In this document: in pieces, positions 35,417 through 46,106 of the stretch
Numbering within the stretch: the stretch's first letter is position 1
How the letters are laid out: the number at the start of each line of letters is the position of its first letter
From: Planctomycetaceae bacterium
GTDB lineage: Bacteria; Planctomycetota; Planctomycetia; Planctomycetales; Planctomycetaceae
Length of the DNA stretch: 64,000 nucleotides
NCBI GenBank assembly: GCA_041398825.1
Contig: JAWKTX010000001.1
Location: 496,001-560,000 of the forward strand
Direction of reading: 5' to 3'
Notes under the pieces: generated by a model
What the model saw: the letters and a program-made list of their open reading frames with translations, nothing else
The model's database searches: none
What the model was told of the DNA's origin: nothing
Translations under genes and position numbers: made by a program

Positions 35417-38400
35417 TCATCTGGCAGGTATCCTGAAGCGATGTAACTTGCCGTTGTCTTTGAGCAGCAGAAAGTCGCCAGGTTGGCGCCCGGAGCACAC
35501 CGCTGCAAGGCTGCCAAGCTGTAGCCCCTCCTCACGTTCTGCGACTAATTCTGCACGCCCTTTATTGCAGCGATACGCTTCAATTCGTCCCGTTTCCGGG
35601 CAAACCGCAATGAAGATTCCATTCGTGGTGCATGCCAGCAGTGGTTCGCAAAGATCCTGAGCAATACGGCACGAATCTCCCGTCACAGGCCAGGCGACTA
35701 CGGCGCCTGTTTGCTGAGACATGGCCAGTCGAGGCGTTGTTTCACGTGGGGAAACAGCAACGCACCCAACCGGCTCGATGCGGAGGATCCTGCGTGCTTC
35801 CAGCGAACCCGTTCCTCCGGCATCCATTGATTCAAACGCAGGAGGCTCAATGGTGTAAAGCACATCACCGTAGACAATGGCAAGGAGTCCATCGAATGGG
35901 CAGATGCTGCAGCAAAACGATTCCCCCTGCTCTCTGGACAGTGTCTCATCAACGTCCCTGATTGATGGCGCCTCAATGCCATGCACGATGAATGTCCGCC
36001 TCACGCGACCGTTGTCCCCTGTCGATTCCAGGTGCAAAGCACCGTCTTCAGTGGCGATCAGGATCCAGCCACAACCACTCTTGTCAAAGGTCATTGACAG
36101 GATTGTCCCAATCTGAGGCGGAAGGACTTTCACAATGCTGTCACGATTGTCTGTCTGCTTACGTACGGCAAAGTTCCAGGGCGTTCGCCCGGGGAATTGC
36201 TGAAGGTAAATACGTTGGGAGTCCGACGGATCGAGCACCAGTTGGCACGCCTGGGGTGCGACTGCTGGGTCATTCAACGTCCATTCAGGGCCTTTGAAAA
36301 CCATGAATTTATTGTCGACGGGATAAGGCGAGCGAGAAACCATCACATGATTGTGAACAGACCGTCCAAGACAGAAAATGTGCTGTTCCAGTTGCGCCAT
36401 CTGCAGCCACGTCGTGCGTTTGCCTCCATGTTCGACCGGCATAAGAACACCACCCGCGGGACGAATTTCTGCGACATACGAAGCACGCGTTGATCTTCGA
36501 ACGGATTTATGAACGTGCTCAGTTCGATCAGAATCCCGTTTGCGCAGGATCATGGAGAAGCGACTTGCGTCTCGATGCAACAGCTCGTCTTCGCTGGCAA
36601 GTCTTCGCACTGCATTCAGGGCGGCGTAGTTCTGATGGCTGAAGGGACTCGAAAGTATTTGACTGGCCAGTAACCAGGTGGCCTTTCTGGCATAGTCGCG
36701 CGTCGATGCATCCGGATATGTCGTTGCACACTCGCCGCAAACCAGCACCGCATCAGCACGGTGCGATACCGTCTGATCGCAGTCCTGTTGAATTCGAGCC
36801 AGCGAATCCATGGCTCGCCGGTGCCATCCGCGACTCCCCATCAGGCTCATCAAGTCTCTCAGGCAATCCTGTCGTGCCGTATCGTACTGCCAACCCTGCT
36901 CCAGAATCTCAATAGCTCGTTCGGGATCGTTGAGATGCGATTCGGCCAGTTCTGCGGCCGATCGATAGTGACCAGATGATACACGGCGGGTGACTTCATG
37001 GCTGAACATCGTCTTTGCCAGATCAGGTTCTCCCATTTGCAGATAAAGCTCACCGGCATCCATCCATCGATTGTGTTCGCAGAAAATAGCGACGGATTCG
37101 TCCCAGAACCCACCCGCCCGGAGGCATTCGGCGGCTTTCAGGGGCAACTTCAGATGAGACTTGTAAATGGTCGCTGCCTCCTGAAAGCAGCGGCCGGTCT
37201 CCAGTGCTGAGGCGGCACTGTTTAAGTCGTGCAGGAGTGTCCCGTAGATGTAGGCCGCGCGACGATAATTGCCCAGACGCATTTCTCTCTGGGCCAGCTC
37301 CTGGTACCGCTGACGCAGTTGAAGCTGATACTGCCAGGGAATGTCCCAGACATCTGCTCGGCCCCCACCTCCCAGTTGATTCAGGCTGAACTGCGTGTTT
37401 CTCTGCCCCAGCCGACCTGATGGTGGAGCAAGTCCGCGCGATCCGCTGCCGTACAATGGCAGTGCATAACGCAATCCTGCATCGGGGTCATTCTGTAACA
37501 GGTTCAGCAGTCTTTTGAGTTCGTTCTCTCGCTGCGAAGTCAGATGCGGAGTGGGAGGATTCCGTCCGGTGTTTCCTGAGCGTCCTTCACGCATTGGCGA
37601 CATCCCGCTGTTCAGCAGACCGGCCGCCCATTCATGCAGGCGAGTCAGCGTTCTGCTTCCCCCTTCCCGAGCTGGAATGTTATTTGTAACTCCAAGGACA
37701 ATTCGAGCCGTCATCCGCTGTATCGACGACATGGCATCTCGGAGGCCCGTCAGGCCCACTTCATCGGGTGCACGAGGTGCATCGGATAACTGGTCAGCCT
37801 GCGTACCAATATCATCCTGACCGCCTCCCAGAATGTCCGACAGGTTTTCAGACGAAGTTTCTGCATGCAGACCCCGAATAAAATCGTTCAGAACTTCGCC
37901 GTACCTGGCCAGGTTGCGTTCACATGGGGTAATCGGCGGCGATGCCAGAAAGTCAGACAACGAAAGTATCTGATGCGATTCGAATTGCATCAATCCTGCG
38001 GATGGATGCCAGACGAGCATGCTTTGCGCGTCCGCAGGGAGTAAGTCCAGCAGTTCGGCTTCCAGTACCTGTGGACTCAACGCCGCATCGACCGGCGCAT
38101 ACATTCGCTCGGCCACTTGTCGATAAAACTGAGGTGGGAAAGTGGTGAGATTACCACAACCTGCTGATCGGCCAACTGCGGCTTCTTCCCAGGATTGTCT
38201 GATGGCGGCGGCCCTTTCAGAAATTGCATCGCTGACGACAAGTACACCGATGATGCGCTGCGACGGAGTCAGGGGCGGAGCCTGCCGGATAGACAGCGAT
38301 GTTAAGGGGAGAAATCTGACATCTCCTGATGCGATGCCCCAGGAACAGACCGTTTCGATCCAGGATGTCGCATCCTCTCCGTACAGAAATACGCCCGCCT

Positions 38401-38494
38401 TCGATGCCAGACTGTCGATTCCGGCATCCGTTGTCCTTTTGTTCGTGGCTGACAAACCATCAACGGCGGGGACCAACTTCAGGGCGATCTTCAT
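35417..38494 (-). CDS. TPR plus beta-propeller protein, bpX6-like, of a vWA/propeller system
   Basis: 1025 aa from the ATG at 38494, which overlaps the upstream stop as ATGA; the frame extends to 38659 inside that gene and the overlap start is preferred. Residues 1-185 form a domain containing MLVWHPSAGLMQFE and ILSLSDFLASP, resembling the N-terminal bpX-type domain of MoxR-vWA-beta-propeller ternary systems. Residues about 405-600 are TPR-like (LGNYRRAAYIYGTLLHDL and following). Residues about 680-1025 are a beta-propeller (LVLDPSDSQRIYLQQF). No signal peptide, so cytosolic. It probably works as a complex with the upstream vWA protein. The family assignment is from memory of the motifs and should be tested. 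Confidence 0.75.
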   Translation of the reverse strand: MKIALKLVPAVDGLSATNKRTTDAGIDSLASKAGVFLYGEDATSWIETVCSWGIASGDVRFLPLTSLSIRQAPPLTPSQRIIGVLVVSDAISERAAAIRQSWEEAAVGRSAGCGNLTTFPPQFYRQVAERMYAPVDAALSPQVLEAELLDLLPADAQSMLVWHPSAGLMQFESHQILSLSDFLASPPITPCERNLARYGEVLNDFIRGLHAETSSENLSDILGGGQDDIGTQADQLSDAPRAPDEVGLTGLRDAMSSIQRMTARIVLGVTNNIPAREGGSRTLTRLHEWAAGLLNSGMSPMREGRSGNTGRNPPTPHLTSQRENELKRLLNLLQNDPDAGLRYALPLYGSGSRGLAPPSGRLGQRNTQFSLNQLGGGGRADVWDIPWQYQLQLRQRYQELAQREMRLGNYRRAAYIYGTLLHDLNSAASALETGRCFQEAATIYKSHLKLPLKAAECLRAGGFWDESVAIFCEHNRWMDAGELYLQMGEPDLAKTMFSHEVTRRVSSGHYRSAAELAESHLNDPERAIEILEQGWQYDTARQDCLRDLMSLMGSRGWHRRAMDSLARIQQDCDQTVSHRADAVLVCGECATTYPDASTRDYARKATWLLASQILSSPFSHQNYAALNAVRRLASEDELLHRDASRFSMILRKRDSDRTEHVHKSVRRSTRASYVAEIRPAGGVLMPVEHGGKRTTWLQMAQLEQHIFCLGRSVHNHVMVSRSPYPVDNKFMVFKGPEWTLNDPAVAPQACQLVLDPSDSQRIYLQQFPGRTPWNFAVRKQTDNRDSIVKVLPPQIGTILSMTFDKSGCGWILIATEDGALHLESTGDNGRVRRTFIVHGIEAPSIRDVDETLSREQGESFCCSICPFDGLLAIVYGDVLYTIEPPAFESMDAGGTGSLEARRILRIEPVGCVAVSPRETTPRLAMSQQTGAVVAWPVTGDSCRIAQDLCEPLLACTTNGIFIAVCPETGRIEAYRCNKGRAELVAEREEGLQLGSLAAVCSGRQPGDFLLLKDNGKLHRFRIPAR

Positions 38495-41400
38495 GACATC
38501 GACTCCAGCAGTGGAACAATGTACGCCAGCCACGCTTCTGATGCGTCGATTCGTTTGAGGTCCGGCATTGCGAGTCCTCCGTCGATGTAATAAGGATCTC
38601 CGAAAACGTGTCCGTTTGAGATCCATCCGGAAATCGCATGGTCTCGCAGAACCAGGCATACTTCGGGCACAGACATGATGGCGGACTTCAGATGGAGCAG
38701 CCCGCGAGTATCAAGCCACGCCTGGCTCTTCCCCGGCCATGTGGCCCGCTGAAGTTTGATTCGCATGGCAATTGTGCCTTCCTGATCATCGAATGACATC
38801 ATCGGAACGCTTTTCGCGACATTGGCCTCAGAAGTTGTTGCCGGACGAAGCTGAATCTGCCCCACTGCGTTCACCGCCAGATTTTCAATGAGAAAGTAAC
38901 CGGCTTTCATGGACTGCAGCCACAGACGCCGTCCGTCCGAGCCAATTCGACGGTACCGATAATGGAGCGGACGAATACGAATGGCTTGTTCCGCTCGTCG
39001 TCGCTCAACACCGTCCAGCAACATCTGCGGCGGATTCTCCGTTGTACGAGGCTCTACTGCGATCGTTTCGTTCTTCAGGTCGACGACGATGACGTTGCTT
39101 GAATTCCGCAGTCGCAGGAGAGCCAGATCTCCGTCTGGTGAGACGATCACAATCCGTTCGGCCTGCATCGTACGCTGCTTCATCAGAGCTCGTAGAGCAC
39201 TGTAGGCATTCGGATCATCGGGGTCGACCAGTTGGTACTTGTCGTTCAATGCCAGATACCGACCTGCGCTCAGTTCTGCCATGTCCCAGTGCTGTATTGC
39301 TTCCGGAAGCCGCTGGAAAGACCACAATGACTGTCCTGGTGAGCTGGTCGCGGACAGCAATCCGTACCCGCGATCCGTGGTTCGAACACAACGCCCGCAT
39401 CTGCGAGTCACATTGTCCGGAAGTCGTAGCGCTTTGCCCACCGTACCCGCCGGATAATCGAAGCAGACACACATCGTTTTTCCGGCAGTATCCTGGCCAA
39501 ACATCAGGACTCCATCGGGAGAACGACAAACCTCCGTCACCTCGGGAAGCGTATGTTCCACCAGTTGCAGAGTTACCTTCAGTTGCTGACCTTCAATCTG
39601 AATCAATGTCGCTGTTTTGTTTTGCGGACATGCCAGGAGGGAAAAGATGCCTCCCCAGCGGTTCAGCAGAAAGCATCGGTCCCCCGTCGAAACCGGAAGT
39701 TCTTCGGCGATTTGCTGAGCACCATGAGAAGGAGAATCCCAGATCATCAGTCGTCCATCATCCGTGATACTGACAACACTTTTGCCCCAGCTCCAGATTC
39801 TGTCCGTCCGGATGTGATGCGATAACCGAAGTGGAAAGGATCTGAGGTGACAGATTGCGGGCAAATCCAGGGACGCTTCCGTCGCACGCAGGTGTGAGGC
39901 ATCACTTGTCACAATGATTTGCTGCAACGGCAAACTCAGACGACGATGGAGCGAGGTTCCCTGGCGAGTCCATCGAAGTATTTCCAGCTGGCCGTCTCTC
40001 TGCACAACGATCAGCCATGCCTCATCGTTCCACTGAGATTCCAGTCGTTGTCGAAATTCCTGCGATTCGACGACGTCGGGTGTTGTGATCACAACCGGCT
40101 CAGAAACGACAGGGGCCATCCTGACTGTCTCGAAGAATTCGTCCAGGGATTTTGTGGGAAACGCATTCGGTGCGAGTCCGCTCAGGTGAAGAGCGATTCC
40201 GTCTGTCGAGATGAGTGTAGATTCAACAGCGGTGTCGTCAGGCTGCAACGAAACGATATTCCAGTCGTCGCCGAATCGCCGGCCCTCGGTTCGGAAACAA
40301 CGTACCTCAGTGGACTGATCGCTGGTGACGTATAGTGCCATAGCGGCTGCGGTTGCATACAACCTGGGAATGCCCCACATGGGCAGACTTCCGTCAATCA
40401 AAACAAACCGCGTCGATGGCTGTGGCGAAGGGGGCGATTCTCGGCGAAGGTAAAGCGCTTCATTCATCGCAAGTCGAACAGAAAGCGCAAGATCATCCTG
40501 AGCCAGTTCGCTTAACAGGAGCTTGTCCAGGCTTCCACGGTTTGCAATGTCCGAGACACCTCCCATTGGTCGGTCATCCGGATCTGAGATGTGCCGCGGA
40601 AGGGATATGGCTGCCACTAACTGCTTCGCCACGCGTGCGAGTCCACCCAGTTCTGAGTCGTTCGTCAGATCGACGAGCAGCTTTTGCATGCGGACTGCCG
40701 GAGGCAGGCTGTCGAGGAGCGCGTCTGTTGGCTGTATGCCTGCCGGATGACTCAGGCCCGTTCGAACCAGGCTGATCAAAGCTTCGGGTGTGTCACCGGG
40801 AATGCTTTGTGCCAGGTTGTGTGCAATTCGCAGCAATCGCAGCACTCGTAAACTCAGTTGTGTCTGGTCAGCCTTTGGCAGTTTCCGGAAATCAAATGCG
40901 TTGGGATCATTGGGTAGCTGAAATGGTGTGAGTTCGTCGTGATTTGAGACGTCCAGCCAGTCTTCTGGCAGGCGTGCGTCGAAGGCCTGCACCAGGTCCC
41001 GTCGGGTTGCCTCATTATAGGAGGTGTCACGACAGCTCAGCACGTGAGACAGAAGTTCGATGCGCTCATCCAGCGTCAAATGACCCTGCTCTGCTGCTTT
41101 TGAAAGCAATCCAAGCTGTGTGGTGGTCGATAGCCATGTCGCGGTGAGTTCGTCTCGTCGGGAGATGCCTGAGGGTGACTCTGTGGCCTTTCGAATCGCT
41201 GTCACGACTACACTGAGCCGAGCAACAATTTCGGGCCAGGATTTTCTGCTGGCTGCCAGCGCTAATGCGATGGAGGAAATATCCGCGAAGCGATCGGTTT
41301 GCAGCATTCGATTCAGAAGGCAGGAGATTTCCTGATGGAACGAAATGGACGTGCCATCGCTCCAGCACAGCTCGCCACCCGGGGCGGACCACCAAAAGTA

Positions 41401-41523
41401 CGACGACAGATCCGTCACGAAGTATCGCCGTACCGTTTTCACATGGACCCCCAACGCCTGCTCCGAATTTCGCCCTGCCGTTACGACAACGGCAAAGGTA
41501 CGAAGGTTCAATGGCGTTGACAA
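38491..41523 (-). CDS. vWA domain plus beta-propeller protein of a MoxR-vWA-propeller-type system
   Basis: 1010 aa from a TTG at 41523 preceded by AAAGG; the exact start is uncertain (a GTG at residue 28 is possible). Residues 45-100 (LCWSDGTSISFHQEI, then ALALAASRKSW) resemble the N-terminal domain of ternary-system vWA proteins. Residues 371-540 are a vWA domain: FVLIDGSLPMWGIPRLYATA, a D-x-S-x-x MIDAS variant with the second Ser replaced by Pro. Residues about 560-960 are a beta-propeller. It has no signal peptide. The MoxR AAA+ ATPase that normally accompanies such proteins is not encoded in this window. It is coupled to the next gene by a 4-bp overlap. Confidence 0.75.
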   Translation of the reverse strand: MSTPLNLRTFAVVVTAGRNSEQALGVHVKTVRRYFVTDLSSYFWWSAPGGELCWSDGTSISFHQEISCLLNRMLQTDRFADISSIALALAASRKSWPEIVARLSVVVTAIRKATESPSGISRRDELTATWLSTTTQLGLLSKAAEQGHLTLDERIELLSHVLSCRDTSYNEATRRDLVQAFDARLPEDWLDVSNHDELTPFQLPNDPNAFDFRKLPKADQTQLSLRVLRLLRIAHNLAQSIPGDTPEALISLVRTGLSHPAGIQPTDALLDSLPPAVRMQKLLVDLTNDSELGGLARVAKQLVAAISLPRHISDPDDRPMGGVSDIANRGSLDKLLLSELAQDDLALSVRLAMNEALYLRRESPPSPQPSTRFVLIDGSLPMWGIPRLYATAAAMALYVTSDQSTEVRCFRTEGRRFGDDWNIVSLQPDDTAVESTLISTDGIALHLSGLAPNAFPTKSLDEFFETVRMAPVVSEPVVITTPDVVESQEFRQRLESQWNDEAWLIVVQRDGQLEILRWTRQGTSLHRRLSLPLQQIIVTSDASHLRATEASLDLPAICHLRSFPLRLSHHIRTDRIWSWGKSVVSITDDGRLMIWDSPSHGAQQIAEELPVSTGDRCFLLNRWGGIFSLLACPQNKTATLIQIEGQQLKVTLQLVEHTLPEVTEVCRSPDGVLMFGQDTAGKTMCVCFDYPAGTVGKALRLPDNVTRRCGRCVRTTDRGYGLLSATSSPGQSLWSFQRLPEAIQHWDMAELSAGRYLALNDKYQLVDPDDPNAYSALRALMKQRTMQAERIVIVSPDGDLALLRLRNSSNVIVVDLKNETIAVEPRTTENPPQMLLDGVERRRAEQAIRIRPLHYRYRRIGSDGRRLWLQSMKAGYFLIENLAVNAVGQIQLRPATTSEANVAKSVPMMSFDDQEGTIAMRIKLQRATWPGKSQAWLDTRGLLHLKSAIMSVPEVCLVLRDHAISGWISNGHVFGDPYYIDGGLAMPDLKRIDASEAWLAYIVPLLESMS

Positions 41524-41557
41524 TCAACCTTTTAAAATCGTGATCCATCAGAGGGAA

Positions 41558-42481
41558 TCATCGGCGAGGCGTTGAGGCCACTTCCGGGGCTTGCGTGATC
41601 TGGTTCCCCGTGACCATCAGCCCGGTGCCTGTCCACAGGTCCTGCATCTCTTCGCGATTCCACCGTTCCATTCTTTGCTGCGATGGATCTCCGATGAGAA
41701 AGTCGTCGCCCATGGCTCCGAAGCACACCACTGAATGCTGGACACCAATGATCCACCCATCCTGCTCCCGGTAATCAGGCTTTTCCTCAGCCATGGCCGC
41801 ACTTAGCTGGCAGCACAGGAGGATTGGTCGTGACCCGGCGATCTCAATCAGATCGTCAACAGATCCTTCAAAGAATTCAGCGCGATAGCCGGTGCCCCAC
41901 AACTTGATCGACAAGCCATGATACATTCCGAGCCATGTTGTCCCGCGGCTCGTCAAACATAGTCGAGCCATTTCAGATTCAGTCGCTTCTTCACCCAGAG
42001 ATTCCAGGATGGTCGCCACCGATGCGGCAGAGCATGTGAATGGAGTCGTCTGTCTGCAGATTCGAAACGGTACCGGCGGCTCTGCCGGAATCCATTCGTT
42101 TCCGCACTCGGGCGGTTCGCGTGGAATGACGTAAACTACCGTCCAGATGGTCACGCCAATCAGGGCTGCCTGTATGGGCACCCTTCGCAGAAATGATGCT
42201 CCTGCCTGCCGCTTCCACAACACAGCCGCCAGCATGGCAAGCAGCACCGGAAACCAGTTCGACAGGACGATTACCGACGGTAATGGGATCCACCGGACAA
42301 TCCAGAGCTGACACCAGATGTAACGGAAGTACAGGCCAATCAGAATCAGAATGAAAATGGCCATCCCATCAAGCCATCGGACCGGCAGCTTTTCCACAAT
42401 GCGGCGCGTAAGGAAGAAGGTGCCGACAGACAGAAAACCCATGAATCCGAGAGCGAGGTTCAGGTGTTCCATCGATTCCAC
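41558..42481 (-). CDS. Membrane protein with C39-like cysteine peptidase domain
   Basis: 307 aa. Four hydrophobic segments lie in residues 1-120 (LGFMGFLSVGTFFL, MAIFILILIGLYF, VIVLSNWFPVLLAMLAAVL, AALIGVTIWTVVYVI). Residues 140-290 are a papain-like C39 domain: Gln144 and Cys150 in RQTTPFTCSAASVATIL, His249 in GVQHSVVCFG and Asp265 in IGDPS. All four active-site positions are present. C39 peptidases cleave double-glycine leaders of exported peptides, usually as part of an ABC exporter; here the domain follows its own TM bundle and no exporter ATPase is present. It is 34 bp upstream of the vWA gene, in the same operon. Confidence 0.8.
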   Translation of the reverse strand: MESMEHLNLALGFMGFLSVGTFFLTRRIVEKLPVRWLDGMAIFILILIGLYFRYIWCQLWIVRWIPLPSVIVLSNWFPVLLAMLAAVLWKRQAGASFLRRVPIQAALIGVTIWTVVYVIPREPPECGNEWIPAEPPVPFRICRQTTPFTCSAASVATILESLGEEATESEMARLCLTSRGTTWLGMYHGLSIKLWGTGYRAEFFEGSVDDLIEIAGSRPILLCCQLSAAMAEEKPDYREQDGWIIGVQHSVVCFGAMGDDFLIGDPSQQRMERWNREEMQDLWTGTGLMVTGNQITQAPEVASTPRR

Positions 42482-42487
42482 TTCATT

Positions 42488-42931
42488 CTACGACCTCGAA
42501 CCTGAACCATCATCAGGCGAGATCACGACGATCCGGGGTGGCAGTCCACCAGCATCTTCGGAACCCGCAGATGTCGAACGTGTCTTGTGGTGGGAGGCCG
42601 AAAGGTCACCTGAAGGCGGAATCGTCTGGAGGCTGTTGGATGCAAACGCGTGTGAATCGTGACCGGCATCGCGAATTGCGTCAACCGCTTTGTCCCGCTT
42701 CCAGCCACTGGACCGCCAATGCACCAGATGCAACAAACGCAGGCGACCACCCGGTACGGCGTCACCAGAGGGCGAGTCACCAACAGGCCGACTGGCTGCA
42801 ATGTCCTGATCGATGTTGCTCAGAGTTTCGGGCAGTTCGAAACCTACAGGAACATCAGAATTCACCAGGTTTTGCGTTCCCTGACACCCAACGACACATG
42901 TAATTGCCAGAAGCGACCCAGGCACTCGCAT
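42488..42931 (-). CDS. Putative lipoprotein, first gene of the vWA/propeller operon
   Basis: 147 aa from the ATG at 42931; the frame is open to 42967. The N-terminus MRVPGSLLAITCVVGCQGTQ is a lipoprotein signal with a possible lipobox before Cys16. The remainder is low-complexity and polar, ending SPDDGSGSRS. It stops 6 bp before the C39-type gene. No family was recognised. Confidence is limited by the low complexity. Confidence 0.5.
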   Translation of the reverse strand: MRVPGSLLAITCVVGCQGTQNLVNSDVPVGFELPETLSNIDQDIAASRPVGDSPSGDAVPGGRLRLLHLVHWRSSGWKRDKAVDAIRDAGHDSHAFASNSLQTIPPSGDLSASHHKTRSTSAGSEDAGGLPPRIVVISPDDGSGSRS

Positions 42932-43451
42932 GCCCGGCAGACTCGCGAACTTGATTCGACCCCGCATTACTCAAAAACTCCATTCAGCACACTGCCCGCA
43001 TCCCTGCCCGCCGTATGAGTCATCGGTAAAACAATCACGTTGCGAACAGTCACACCAACTCTTCAGCCGAGGCGTTTGCACGGCTGTGCCGAAAACTGCA
43101 GTTGGTATCGATTGTGCCGGACACGCAGGCCTAAATCGTGCAGACTTCTTCAAGCTTTCAGCGGCTGACACTTCATCGACTGTTCTTCGTTTAGGCCGAA
43201 GACGACAACCCTAACGCCCTTGGAACTTGCGTTCAGTGTTGATTCCTGTACGAGAACCAGTAGTGGGTGTTCCCCCCCTGCAAGAAGCTCGTGAGATGAC
43301 ATCCACTTTGCAGAGAGTTTACAAGAATACTGATGATTTCGGTTTAATGACGGAGATTATTGACTCTTCGGTTTGTTGAAGTGAATCTCATCAAGGGTCC
43401 GTGCTACAGTGAAGGCCAGATTCCGAGCGGTCATGATGACTCCTAAGTGAT
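42932..43451. other. Gap upstream of the vWA/propeller operon
   Basis: 520 bp with no supported gene. It should carry the promoter of the minus-strand operon. Nothing resembling a MoxR ATPase gene is present. Confidence 0.4.
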
Positions 43452-44364
43452 TCAACCCTTCACGTGACGCCTCCATTCCATCGCTTCACCTTTCCAGGTC
43501 ATTTCCAGCAGTCGTCGATTGGCAGCCATCAGATCCGCCAACAACGCTACCGATGTGATACCGGCCAGGACCGAAAGACGCCTCCTAAAACCAGCGACTG
43601 AATATGACCACATCGCCGTCCCCGACATCCAGAAGATCAGAAAACGCAGAACCGGAATGGTACCGATCACTGCCAGCACCGCACTGATCGTCATCAGCAG
43701 GCCAGCGGACGAACACATATGACACGCAGCATCGTCAGTCCGCTGCGAAAGACAAAATTGAGGGATACTGCGGAACAGCCGCGAAGGTCTGTCACCGTGT
43801 TGGTTGGGATGGCACGAATTCAATGGCCAGCCCTTTCGAACAGGCTGTGCGGCACCGTTTCGATGGTGTAGTTGAACCCGGTTACGTATCTTGATAGCCG
43901 CTTCCGCGAGTCATACCGAAACCCGCTGACCGTACTTTCGCCCCGCCAGCCAACTGACCGTGCGGCTGCAGTCGGTAGTTGCGTCAGCCACGAACTGCGA
44001 ACGTCCTCGCTCGGTCGCCGATCCCCGATCACCATGTCCGCTCGACCAGCAGGATCGGTTCAGCAGACGAGGAATCTCCGACGCCGGATACTGCCCGTCA
44101 CCATCGGTGTTCCGATGAGTCCGCCCCCATCCGCAGGCATTCATCCAGCCCGGTAGTGAACCGCCGCCGCAAGCCCTCGATTGCGAGTGTGTGAAACAAC
44201 TCGATTCAAGCTTTAGCTACCTTTGCCGTTCCATCAGAGCTGCCATCATCAATAACTAACAACTGCAATGGGTCGGTCATGCCTGCAGAGCCACGCTTCA
44301 GCGTTCTGGCAAGGATTTCTCCTCATTCAGACAGGGAATCTGAATATTGAAGTGTGATTCTTCA
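43452..44364 (-). pseudogene. Decayed GT2 (polyprenyl-phosphate type) glycosyltransferase
   Basis: Fragments in several frames line up in order along the minus strand: IQIPCLNEEKSLPER (about 44350), PLQLLVIDDGSSDGTAKVAK (about 44260), RNRGLAAAVHYRAG (about 44180), NTDGDGQYPASEIPRLL (about 44100), then GLLMTISAVLAVIGTIPVLR and LLADLMAANRRLLEMT (43750-43490). These are the successive motifs of a GT2 family enzyme, including the nucleotide-sugar-binding DDGSSDGT and the metal-site DGDGQY. At least four frameshifts separate them, and an internal TGA follows PER. The gene cannot make a functional enzyme. Confidence 0.75.
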
Positions 44365-46106
44365 TCGATTCACGAATCTCGAAGAAAGCCATCCGCTGAA
44401 AAGATACCGTAACAAACCTTCGACACTGATCACCCCAACCTTCATTGGCTGCGTTCGAAGGGATCATGCCTTTGAAAAAGCTGCGTCGCCTCGTCCCGAA
44501 CTGCTAAAGTACCAGCAATGTTGCTTCAGATGGCGTCAGTTTCGCGGTTCGACCTGATCATCTGCAATGATGATCGACTATGAACCTTGTCCTTTCCGCT
44601 GGCCTTCCATTGCACTCCCATTGGCCAGAACGATTTGAGATTTGAGCGTGATTCCGAAACTGACCACGTAAATCGTTTGAGCCGCAGTGTTTCCTGTGTC
44701 GACCTCCAAAACGATGCTCACGTGGCCAGGAAATGCCAGGCGAAGGCAGCTCACGAATCCATTTATCGTTCTCGTCGGTCGACCCTATTCCAGAGCACTC
44801 TCGCAACAATGTTGCGACGTTGCCGTCTTTTCGATTTCCCAGCCAGCGAAACACGACTGAATCGATTTCATAGCTCACAGCCCGCAGATCCGTCGCAAAA
44901 CGCGAGAAAACATCCCCGGCGCATGAGCACTTCTGCTGCGTTCCGCAACGAAATCAGAATCCATTGCCGGAGTTTCTATCACCAACGAGCCAAATCAAGA
45001 TCCACACCAGAGTACAGTGACTGGTCATACCTCGATCGAATGCAGCCGAGTAGCCTGTGGCTTACATACTTTTCACCAGAGAATTGTATTCGATGTCCTG
45101 TCGGTAATGTCCTCTGTCGGCTCCGGCCTGAGCCAACTTACGCTGCCTTTGTAACATCAGTCCAGATAGGCTGGGTCGTCACCCTCTGCAAGAGTCGCTG
45201 GGCCGATCGAAGTCGGGTGAAAGTCTCCTTCATTGATCGCGTAATCTGTTCGAACAACTTAAGAAGGTGCGTTGGCGTTTCGATAAGCCCAACGTCTGGA
45301 CGGCGGTCCCTTTTGAGAGGTCGGGAGGACATTTCATCAGCAGCAACGGTGTTTCACATAGCGTCTTCAACTCACGGCGAAGCCAGGATCACTGTCACCC
45401 CCAACGGCCATGCTTGTTTGATCAAGGTCGGTAAAGTTGATAAATCCATCCGCCCGGCTGTGATCTCCTGCGGCACACCATTTCGCCAGCCAGCCAAAAC
45501 CCCATCCATTGCCGGGGAATTGCTGATGTCTTCGACAAAATTCAATGAGGCAATTGCAACCTGGCGAGGTTGTTCCGGCAATGCTTTATGGTGATTCCGA
45601 CCATTTGCACGGCAGGATTATCAACGAATAGGATTCCGATGACCGTTACAACGACCAGCAGCGCTAGATTGTAAAAACCTCGGCGTACGCGGCACCTGGC
45701 AGACAAGGGAACCGGTGCGGCATTTCAGAGCTCATTGATCTGTGCGGTCTGCGCAATTATTCAGGCGTCGAGACTGCTCTCGTTGTAGTTGATGAGTCAC
45801 TGCCAGAACAGCTTGTTGCACCACCTTTTCCAACAGTCGACGATTGGAAGCATGATGGTGAGGAATCAAGGCCAATTTGAACAATAACATATTAGAGACG
45901 ACTAAGGTTCTTCCGGCGGAAGCAATTGAATATTCCGGGCACATGCTGCCAGAGTCAATACCCAGTGTCTGGATGAAAATGAATCCGGAACGGATTCTGG
46001 CAATCTGGCGAATATCGATTGGAAAGTCTCCACTTCACCGCCAAATCCGGGACCCGACCGATAGGTTTCACAGGGCACTGGAGTCCGAGGCCACAGGTCG
46101 GAAAGT
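44365..46106. other. Degenerate stretch with gene fragments
   Basis: No intact gene. The 335-codon plus-strand frame (44587-45594) has atypical composition and is rejected. On the minus strand there are protein-like islands: QVAIASLNFVEDISNSPAMD (about 45560), a TM-like FYNLALLVVVTVIGILFVD (about 45680) in another frame, and NRRLLEKVVQQAVLAVTHQL (about 45830). They look like remains of one or more former minus-strand genes. The first island faintly recalls ABC_sub_bind-type periplasmic proteins, but this is not firm. Confidence 0.4.

Noticed and set aside
44587..45594. 335-codon plus-strand open frame in the degenerate block
   Set aside because: Composition is rich in Arg, Ser and Cys with no hydrophobic core pattern, there is no ribosome site, and protein-like islands occur on the opposite strand of the same stretch.
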